64,000 nt of DNA, taken from the NCBI RefSeq assembly GCF_004122095.1, contig NZ_SAWZ01000001.1, positions 434,001-498,000 of the forward strand. The letters are read 5' to 3'. Origin of the DNA: Pseudoxanthomonas composti. GTDB taxonomy: Bacteria; Pseudomonadota; Gammaproteobacteria; Xanthomonadales; Xanthomonadaceae. The notes beneath the pieces are model-generated. The model worked only from the letters and a program-made list of their open reading frames with translations, was not told the DNA's origin and ran no database searches. Of this stretch, positions 57,749 through 64,000 are shown piece after piece. A program made the position numbers and the translations under genes. Within the stretch, counting starts at the first letter, position 1, and each line of letters starts with the position of its first letter.

Positions 57749-58435
57749 TCACGCTGCGCCGCGCAGGTCCTGCACGATCTCACCGGTCGCCGCCGCTTCC
57801 TGCTCGTGTTCCGGATCGCGCCAGGGCTCCCGCAGCGATGCCGCCTGCCACGCCTGCATGGCCGCAAGCCCCAGCAGGCGCTCCTGATAGGCCTGCGAGG
57901 CGGGCGACAGGCTGGTGCCATAGGTCTGGAAGCGGAAGGCCACCGGGCAGAAGAACGCATCCACCGCGCTGAAAGCCTCACCTGCCAGGAACGGACCACC
58001 GAAGGCCTCCAGGCCCTGCTGCCAGAGCGCATCGATCCGCGCGATGTCCCGGACCAGCGAAGACGAAGCGGCATGCGGGCGGATGCGCAGGCCCACGTTC
58101 ATGGGATGCAGGCTGCGCAGCGCCTGGAAGCCGGAATGCATCTCCGCGCTTGCCGAACGCGACCACGCCCGTGCCTTCGCCTCCCCGGACCAGACACCGC
58201 TGTGGCGCTCGGCCAGGTATTCGGTGATGGCCAGCGTGTCCCAGACGGTGATGTCGCCATCGACCAGGCACGGCACCTTGCCGGTGGGGGAAAACCGCGC
58301 GAAGTCATTGGCCGGGTCGGGGTCGTTGAAGGGGACCAGCGCTTCTTCGAACGCGATGTCCAGGGTCCGCATCAGCACCCAGGGGCGAAGCGACCAGGAC
58401 GAGTAGTTCTTGTTGGCCAGATACAGGGTGTACAT
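57749..58435 (-). CDS. Glutathione S-transferase family protein
   Basis: 228 residues from ATG at 58435, with GGAG seven bases upstream. Thioredoxin-fold N-terminus LYLANKNYSSWSLRPWVLMR, FARFSPTGKVPCLVDGD and the all-helical C-terminal half with AEAFSAVDAFFCPVAFRFQTYG. The NKNYSSWSLRPW beginning marks the YfcF-like branch. The substrate is unknown. It is divergent from the esterase gene. Confidence 0.9.
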   Translation of the reverse strand: MYTLYLANKNYSSWSLRPWVLMRTLDIAFEEALVPFNDPDPANDFARFSPTGKVPCLVDGDITVWDTLAITEYLAERHSGVWSGEAKARAWSRSASAEMHSGFQALRSLHPMNVGLRIRPHAASSSLVRDIARIDALWQQGLEAFGGPFLAGEAFSAVDAFFCPVAFRFQTYGTSLSPASQAYQERLLGLAAMQAWQAASLREPWRDPEHEQEAAATGEIVQDLRGAA

Positions 58436-58595
58436 CGTGCGCTCCTTGAAGGTTCGACCATGGCGGCAGCCGCCTCGCAGGGCGTGACGCGGGGGCTGAA
58501 CCAGTAGTGCACGAGCGCGGGCACCGGTAAAGCCCTGCGCCACGATCGCTGCCGATAAGCCACTAGAATCGCCGCACGTTTTCGTGGACCGCCCC

Positions 58596-59387
58596 ATGCG
58601 CCTTTGGATCTTGAGCCTGCCCTTCCTGCTGTTGTTGGCCGGCTGCGCCAGCCAGCGGCTGCCGCCGGGCGCGGGGCATTTCATCGCGCGCAGCGTCAAT
58701 GTCGGCGGCCAGCCGGTGCGCTATCGGGTGTTCGTGCCGGCCACCGCGGTGCTGGCCGCGGGGCCGCCGCCGATGGTGCTGTTCCTGCACGGTTCGGGCG
58801 AACGCGGCAGCAACAACCGCTCGCAGACGCGCGCCGGCCTGGGGCCTTATCTGCGCGAGCATGCGATGACCTTCCCGGCGCTGGTGGTGTTTCCGCAGGT
58901 GCCCGACGATGAGGCCTGGACCGGCCGCAACATCGAGGTCGCCCTGGCGGCGCTGGACGCGGCCACCGCCGAGTTCGGCGGCGACCGCACCCGCACCTAC
59001 GCCACCGGCATGTCCATGGGCGGCTACGGGACCTGGGAAGTGGCGCTGACCCAGCCGCATCGCTTCGCCGCCCTCGTGCCGGTCTGCGGCGCGGTGTACC
59101 CGCCTCCGGAAGAATCCCGCGACCTGCGCGTGACCCTGGTCGATGGCCAGGCCGACCCTTACACCAGCATCGCTCAGCGCCTGCGCCATGTGCCGGTGTG
59201 GATGTTCCATGGCGCCGAGGACGACGTGGTGCCCCCGCGGGACGACCAGCGCCTGTTCGCCGCCTTCCGCGCCAACGCCGGCACCGCGCGCTACACCGAG
59301 TACCCGGACGGCAACCACAACGCCTGGGACGACGCCTACGCCGACCCGCGGCTGTGGAGCTGGCTGTTCCGGCAGCACACGCCCTGA
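58596..59387 (+). CDS. Lipoprotein esterase/depolymerase-like alpha/beta hydrolase
   Basis: 263 residues from ATG at 58596, with lipobox LLAGC (about 15-19). The catalytic triad is visible: Ser in GMSMGGYG, Asp in FHGAEDDVVP and His in DGNHNAWDD; MVLFLHGSGERG is the oxyanion region. It resembles the carboxylesterase/PHB-depolymerase-like family of outer-membrane-attached esterases. A heptamer repeat pair follows 18 bases after the stop. Confidence 0.87.
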   Translation: MRLWILSLPFLLLLAGCASQRLPPGAGHFIARSVNVGGQPVRYRVFVPATAVLAAGPPPMVLFLHGSGERGSNNRSQTRAGLGPYLREHAMTFPALVVFPQVPDDEAWTGRNIEVALAALDAATAEFGGDRTRTYATGMSMGGYGTWEVALTQPHRFAALVPVCGAVYPPPEESRDLRVTLVDGQADPYTSIAQRLRHVPVWMFHGAEDDVVPPRDDQRLFAAFRANAGTARYTEYPDGNHNAWDDAYADPRLWSWLFRQHTP

Positions 59388-59405
59388 GGCTGTGGCGGGA
59401 AGCCA

Positions 59406-59508
59406 GGAACGAGTGATGAGGAACGAGAAACGAGTGACGGCAGGGCAAGGCGGGTTGCGCCCGCTCTTGAACTGACTCGTTCCTCGTTCCTCTTCACTCG
59501 TTCCTGCT
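59406..59508 (+). repeat. Inverted pair of GGAACGA heptamer arrays after the esterase gene
   Basis: Left arm 59406-59440 has five units (GGAACGA, GTGATGA, GGAACGA, GAAACGA, GTGACGG). Right arm 59472-59508 has TCGTTCC, TCGTTCC, TCTTCAC, TCGTTCC. The arms pair around a loop of about 30 bases. The heptamer matches the locus at 52876-53024. Confidence 0.85.
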
Positions 59509-59674
59509 CCACCGCCCCGCACAGGGGTGCAAGCCAGGCCGCACTCGCGCACAATCCGCCCAGCGAGGCGGCCCGGGGAACGCCGCCCCGCTCGGACGGC
59601 AGGCGCCTTTCGGCGCACACGGATGACGCTGGACACGACACAAGCGTCCTGTAACGGGGAACAACGACATCACC

Positions 59675-62600
59675 ATGCGGCGGATCCTCGCGATGTGGGG
59701 CCTGCTCTGCTTCGCCGTCTGTGGCGTTGCCGGCGGCAGGCCCGGGCCTGCACCTGCGGCCATCGATCTGTCCGACCTGGGGGCGCCGAGCTTCACCAGC
59801 TTCGGCCCTCGCGATGGGCTGCCGCATGCGGTGCTGCTGGATGTGCTCACCGATCGGGAAGGCTTCGTCTGGGCGGCATCGCCCAACGGCCTGTACCGCT
59901 ACGACGGCCGCCTGTGGAGCGCGCCCGAGGATCCGGTCATGCGCCGGGCGGTGGACAGCCTGTGGCTGGACCGCGATGGCGTGCTGTGGGCGGCGCTGCG
60001 CGATGCCGGCGTGGCCCATCTGCAGGCGGGCCGCTGGCAGGTGGAAGACCTGTCCACGGGGATGCCATCGCAGCAGGTCAGGCGTTTACAGGAGACCCTT
60101 GACGCGCAGGGACGCTGGCAGCTGCATGCGCTGACCTGGGACCGGGGCGTGATGACCCGCCGCCAGGGCCGCTGGCAGGCCGACGCGGACAACGCCAGCC
60201 TGCCGCCGGGCCCGGTGTTGTCCATGGCGCAGACCCGCCAGCTGGGCGCGCCACTGCGGCAATGGTTGGGCACCGGCAGCGAAGGCCTGTGGTATCGCGA
60301 CGCCGGCACCACGGGCTGGCAGCGGATGCACATCGAAGGCATCGATGTGGCGCAGATCGAGTTCCTGCATGTGACCGGTGAGGGCGAGCACGAAGCCCTG
60401 TGGATCTCGGCCTTCGGCGTGGGCCTGCTGAAGCTGGATGCGCGCGGCCTCCAGCGCTGGCAGGCAGGCCCCGGCGCCCTCCCCACCAACGACCTGTACG
60501 ACCTGGCCAGCACGCCCTCTACCGACGCCGATCCGGTGTTGTGGGTCTCCACCCGCGCCGGCCTGGTGCGGCTGCACGGCGAGCATCTGGAGGTCTTCGA
60601 CCGACGCCACGGACTGCCGGCCAATGCCGTGCGCGGGCTGCAGATGTGGACCAGCCCTGCGGGGAATCCGGTGCTGTGGCTGGCGACCGAATCGGGGATC
60701 GCCCGCACCGTGCTGGACGCCAGTGCCTGGTCCACCGCCTCGCTGATGGGCGCGCGCTCCACCGGCGTGTTCGCCGCGCTGGTCGAGCCCGATGACCATG
60801 GCGGGGAGCGGCTATGGGTCGGGGCCAGCGAGGACGGCCTGGCGCTCTACCAGGGGCACCGCTGGCAGCGCTTCACCGCGCAATCCGGCGCCCTGCCCTT
60901 TCCGTCGGTCAGCCTGCTCAAGTTCACCCAGGACGGCGCTGGCCACCGCCAGCGCTGGCTTGGGCTGGGCAACGGCGACCTGCTGCGCATCCACGACGGC
61001 CCGCGCCTGGCGCGCGAGGCCACGCCGTGGCCGCGGGTGCCGGGCAACTCGGTCCTGGACGTCCTGGTGAGACAGGCCGAGGGTCAGGAGGAGCGCTGGG
61101 TCGGCACCCGCCAGAGCGGGCTGTATCGCTGGCGCAACGGACAGTGGACGCAGATCCAGCTGGAAGGCATCCAGGGGCAGTGGCGCATCGACCAACTGGT
61201 GAACCAGCGCGATGCCCAGGGGCACGACTGGCTCTGGGTCACCACCAACCAGGGCCTGTTGCGGTTCGACGGCCAGCACTGGCAGGTGCTGGGTCGCGAA
61301 TCCGGCCTGCCCGACAGCAACCTGCTCGGCGCCACCCTGCTGGACGATGCCGCCGGCAGGCCGGTGCTGTGGCTGGGCAGCACCAGCGTCGGCGCGATCC
61401 GCATGGACGTCACCGATCCGGCCCATCCGCACGTCCTGGGCGACCGCCTGCCGCCCGCGCCGGATTCGACCGTCTACAGCGCGCTGCGCGACAGTCGTGG
61501 CCGCATCTACCTGTGCACCAACAACGGCGTGCAGCGCCTGACGCCGCAGGGCGCCGGCTACCGCAGCCAGGTGTTCACCCGCCGCGAGGGCATGCTGCAC
61601 GATGAGTGCAACACCCACGGCCAGAGCATCGATGCACAGGACCGCTACTGGGTGGGCACGCTGGGCGGCCTGACCGTGTACGACCCGCGCCATGAGACCC
61701 TGCCCACCGAGCCCAAGCCGCTGCGCCTGACCGCGCGATGGATCGATGGCCAGCGTGTTCCCGGCACCAGCCTGCAGGTGCCGGCCGGCGCGCGCGAGGT
61801 GGACGTTGACTACGCGTTGCTGTCCTGGGACCGGGAATCGGAAAGCCGCTTCCGCAGCCAGCTGATCGGCGCGGAAGACCAGCCCGGCCCCTGGACGGCG
61901 CAGTCCCGGCGCAGCTTCTCCAACCTGCCGGCCGGCCGCTACCGGCTGCGCGTGGAAGCGCGCGACCACGCCGGCACGCCGAGCACGCCGCTGGAGGTGG
62001 ACATCCACGTGCAAGGGCACTGGTGGCAGCACCCCTGGGTATGGGGCATGGCGGCCGTGGGCCTGGTGCTGGCCGGCTACGGGCTCTCCCTGCTGCGCAC
62101 GCGACATCTGCGCGCGCGCCAGGCCGAGCTGGAGGCGCATGTGATCGAGCGCACCACCGCCCTGGCCGCGGCCAACCAACGCCTGGTGGAACTGTCCTAC
62201 GTCGATTCGCTGACCGGCCTGGCCAATCGCCGCCAGCTCATGGAGCTGCTGGAAGCTCAGTCACGCCAGTCCTCGCCGCGGTCGCTGGCGCTGATCCTGA
62301 TGGATGTGGATCACTTCAAGGCGCTCAACGACGCGCACGGCCACCTTGCCGGCGACCAGGCGCTGCGCCGCCTGGCTGCCACCCTGCGCCACTGCGCCGA
62401 CGATCAGGCCCTGGTGGCGCGCTACGGTGGCGAGGAGTTCGCCTGCGTGCTGCAGGACGCCAACCTCGGGCAGGCCCTGGCGATGGCCGAACGCATCCGT
62501 GCCGGGGTCGCCGCCAGTCGTGTCGCGATCCCGGGCGAAACCCCGCCGGTTTGCGTGACCATCAGCGCGGGCGTGGCCGTCGCCGTGCTCGCGCGACAGG

Positions 62601-62755
62601 AGGACGTGGACGCCCTGCTGCGCTGCGCCGATGAGGCGCTGTACCGGGCCAAGCACGAGGGCCGCAACCGGGTGCGCGCGCAGGTCATGCCCGCAGCGGC
62701 AGCGGCAGCGAGCCCCGGGCCCGTCGCCACAGCGCCTGAGCCGGATGGCCGATAA
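59675..62755 (+). CDS. Periplasmic propeller-sensor diguanylate cyclase
   Basis: 1026 residues. A signal peptide, then a long periplasmic part (about 30-700) of two-component-regulator propeller repeats (recurring LWLDRDGVLWAAL, VLWLATESGIAR, WLWVTTNQGLLRF types) and a Y_Y_Y-type beta domain (DVDYALLSWDRESESRFRSQL), a membrane helix (about 788-806), a coiled linker and a GGDEF domain with GGEEF (918-922). The active site is intact, so c-di-GMP synthesis is expected. The inhibitory-site RxxD is replaced by DDQA. The ligand is unknown; such propellers often sense glycans. Confidence 0.92.
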   Translation: MRRILAMWGLLCFAVCGVAGGRPGPAPAAIDLSDLGAPSFTSFGPRDGLPHAVLLDVLTDREGFVWAASPNGLYRYDGRLWSAPEDPVMRRAVDSLWLDRDGVLWAALRDAGVAHLQAGRWQVEDLSTGMPSQQVRRLQETLDAQGRWQLHALTWDRGVMTRRQGRWQADADNASLPPGPVLSMAQTRQLGAPLRQWLGTGSEGLWYRDAGTTGWQRMHIEGIDVAQIEFLHVTGEGEHEALWISAFGVGLLKLDARGLQRWQAGPGALPTNDLYDLASTPSTDADPVLWVSTRAGLVRLHGEHLEVFDRRHGLPANAVRGLQMWTSPAGNPVLWLATESGIARTVLDASAWSTASLMGARSTGVFAALVEPDDHGGERLWVGASEDGLALYQGHRWQRFTAQSGALPFPSVSLLKFTQDGAGHRQRWLGLGNGDLLRIHDGPRLAREATPWPRVPGNSVLDVLVRQAEGQEERWVGTRQSGLYRWRNGQWTQIQLEGIQGQWRIDQLVNQRDAQGHDWLWVTTNQGLLRFDGQHWQVLGRESGLPDSNLLGATLLDDAAGRPVLWLGSTSVGAIRMDVTDPAHPHVLGDRLPPAPDSTVYSALRDSRGRIYLCTNNGVQRLTPQGAGYRSQVFTRREGMLHDECNTHGQSIDAQDRYWVGTLGGLTVYDPRHETLPTEPKPLRLTARWIDGQRVPGTSLQVPAGAREVDVDYALLSWDRESESRFRSQLIGAEDQPGPWTAQSRRSFSNLPAGRYRLRVEARDHAGTPSTPLEVDIHVQGHWWQHPWVWGMAAVGLVLAGYGLSLLRTRHLRARQAELEAHVIERTTALAAANQRLVELSYVDSLTGLANRRQLMELLEAQSRQSSPRSLALILMDVDHFKALNDAHGHLAGDQALRRLAATLRHCADDQALVARYGGEEFACVLQDANLGQALAMAERIRAGVAASRVAIPGETPPVCVTISAGVAVAVLARQEDVDALLRCADEALYRAKHEGRNRVRAQVMPAAAAAASPGPVATAPEPDGR

Positions 62756-62827
62756 ACGGCGCCCTCCCCCGGGTCAACCCGCTCCCGCCCCAGCCGATAC
62801 CCCCTGCATGTCAGGGACGTTGCGCGC

Positions 62828-63070
62828 ATGAGCCAGCTCATCCAGACCCGGGTCGCGGAAGTCAGCGGCCGCATCAGCGCGGCCTGGCAGGCCGAGGCCG
62901 CCTGGACGCCGCGGTTCAACCAGGTCCTGGCCGCCGCCGCGCGCGAGGCGTGTCGCGACCTGCATGCGATCGATGCGGAAGAAGTCAGCCATCGCCTTGG
63001 GCTGGTGCTGCTGGACCTGGGCGCCATCACCCGCGCGCAGCTGCCACGCGTCGGCGCGTTTCTCGGCTGA
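62828..63070 (+). CDS. Small uncharacterised helical protein
   Basis: 80 residues, predicted all-helical and cytoplasmic (TRVAEVSGRISAAWQAEAAW, EACRDLHAIDAEEVSHRLGLVLLDLG in pieces), without signal, membrane segment or recognised domain. It begins 72 bases after the diguanylate cyclase on the same strand. No function can be assigned. Confidence 0.55.
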   Translation: MSQLIQTRVAEVSGRISAAWQAEAAWTPRFNQVLAAAAREACRDLHAIDAEEVSHRLGLVLLDLGAITRAQLPRVGAFLG

Positions 63071-63143
63071 GCTTGCCGCAACGTGCGCTGCTTCACGGTC
63101 AGCTGACACCTGCCATGTCATCACTGCAGGACCAACGCACGAG

Positions 63144-63320
63144 ATGCACATGACGACCCTGCGCAATACCAAAGCCGTGCCGCCCACCACGTTCTACACC
63201 AAGCCCCGCGAAGACAAGCGCAGCGCCCAGCAGCAGCTGCAGGACCAGATCGAAGCCTTCGAAGCCTCCGGCGGGCGCATCGAGAAACTCGGCAACACCC
63301 CCCTTCGCAAGAACCACTGA
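63144..63320 (+). CDS. Small conserved charged protein, SutA-like C-terminus
   Basis: 58 residues from ATG at 63144 (or 56 from 63150). A Thr/Lys-rich start with FYTKPREDKRSAQQ is followed by QIEAFEASGGRIEKLGNTPL; the segment around EAFEASGGRI recalls the end of small RNA-polymerase-associated SutA-type proteins, but this is weak. Likely cytoplasmic. Confidence 0.55.
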   Translation: MHMTTLRNTKAVPPTTFYTKPREDKRSAQQQLQDQIEAFEASGGRIEKLGNTPLRKNH

Positions 63321-63405
63321 AGCACCCGCGCAGCCACCGGCCGGACCCGTCCCCGTTGATCCGACGCCGACGACCTTGTCGGCCCTTTGGCCTTGATCAG
63401 TGCCG

Positions 63406-64000
63406 TCAGCGCGTCCTGACCGACGCGATGCGACGCGGCGTCTGATCGGTGGACGAGGCAGTGGCACGTGCGCGCGCCGTGGCGCCCTTGGACGTGGCCA
63501 GGCCGTGCTGCTGGATCATCGCCTCCAGCAGGTGCTCGCGGATCGGCCGACTCAGCAGGAACCCCTGCACCTCCGCGCATTCGTCTTCCACCAGGATGCG
63601 CAGCTGGCCGGCGGTCTCCACGCCCTCGGCCGTCACCGACAGGCCCAGCGCCTTGCCCATGGCCAGGATCGCCTTGACGATGTCGCGGCTGCCTTCGCGG
63701 TGTTCGATGTCGCTGATGAACTGGCGATCGATCTTGATCACATCGAAAGGGAACTGGCGCAGGTAGCTGAGCGAGGAGTAGCCGGTGCCGAAGTCATCGA
63801 TGGCCAGCTTGATCCCCAGCGCCTTGAGTTCGGCCAGCGCCTTGGCCGCGCGCGTGGCGTCCTCCATCAGCACGCCTTCGGTAATTTCCACCTCCAGCTG
63901 CGCGGGCGAGGCGCCGGTGCGCCGTAGCACCTGGCGGATGCGCTCGATCAGCTTGCCGTCGCGAAACTGCACCGGCGAGACGTTGACCGACACGCCCATG
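63406..64000 (-). CDS. EAL-domain cyclic-di-GMP phosphodiesterase (5' part beyond window)
   Basis: The last 197 codons are seen. They contain the EAL features VNVSPVQFRDG, EVEITEGVLM, IDDFGTGYSSLSYLR, VIKIDRQFI, AEGVETAGQLRIL and EVQGFLLSRPI, covering metal and catalytic residues of the second half of the domain. It ends with an Ala/Thr/Arg tail. The ATG at 63999 is within the conserved domain and is not the true start. It would degrade c-di-GMP, opposing the diguanylate cyclase encoded nearby. Confidence 0.9.
   Translation of the reverse strand, partial: MGVSVNVSPVQFRDGKLIERIRQVLRRTGASPAQLEVEITEGVLMEDATRAAKALAELKALGIKLAIDDFGTGYSSLSYLRQFPFDVIKIDRQFISDIEHREGSRDIVKAILAMGKALGLSVTAEGVETAGQLRILVEDECAEVQGFLLSRPIREHLLEAMIQQHGLATSKGATARARATASSTDQTPRRIASVRTR

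Overview
The window is gene-dense, very GC-rich chromosomal DNA of a gammaproteobacterium in the Xanthomonadaceae (Pseudoxanthomonas/Stenotrophomonas/Xanthomonas type). The family call rests on the aspartate kinase-diaminopimelate decarboxylase fusion, the Rrf2-sufBCDS locus, xanB, the kdsD-kdsC-lptCAB-rpoN-hpf-hprK-rapZ-PTS-mgtE block, the Ala/Lys-tailed HU protein and the REP-like palindromes. I see no rRNA, tRNA, CRISPR array, prophage or transposase gene.

Layout. 1-9.5 kb: end of a lysine biosynthesis fusion gene, two tandem PhzF-fold enzymes, a glycine-zipper protein, an OsmC-type protein, HU, an M23 peptidase and four small proteins, of which two are related lipoproteins, plus a SET-domain methyltransferase. 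9.6-16.2 kb: the SUF iron-sulfur assembly operon (regulator, sufB, sufC, sufD, sufS, acetyltransferase, Rieske ferredoxin). 16.5-28.3 kb: an iron-acquisition region with two TonB-dependent receptors, PiuC, PepSY-type, DUF2271 and DUF4198 proteins, ApbE and a membrane flavodoxin-reductase, with three good candidate Fur boxes. 28-32 kb: HutD, ComEA, an M20 peptidase and a YeaQ-type protein. 32-42 kb: xanB, the amgK-murU peptidoglycan recycling pair, hda-perM-DUF2066 divergent from purM-purN, and two DUF3108 paralogs. 42.5-49.8 kb: ibaG-GFA-murA-EF-hand on the minus strand, divergent from kdsD-kdsC-lptC-lptA-lptB-rpoN. 50-57.6 kb: hpf, hprK, rapZ, EIIA-Man-like, HPr, EI, mgtE and a cold-shock/DUF1294 fusion, i.e. 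a regulatory PTS with no sugar permease. 57.7-64 kb: a GST, a lipoprotein esterase, a propeller-sensor diguanylate cyclase, two small proteins and the end of an EAL phosphodiesterase.

The gene content is mostly recognisable housekeeping. The least explained material is between genes. (i) Tandem 7-bp repeats sit just after stop codons, usually as inverted pairs, with a different heptamer at different loci; one pair fills the sufB-sufC gap and occupies the Shine-Dalgarno position of sufC. (ii) A two-copy, modular, strongly palindromic dispersed element lies at 31.8 kb and, inverted, at 50.5-50.84 kb; the second copy sits between hpf and hprK, where many relatives carry ptsN. (iii) Six REP-like palindromes are present. 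Starts were chosen by reading and several (TTG/GTG) are uncertain.
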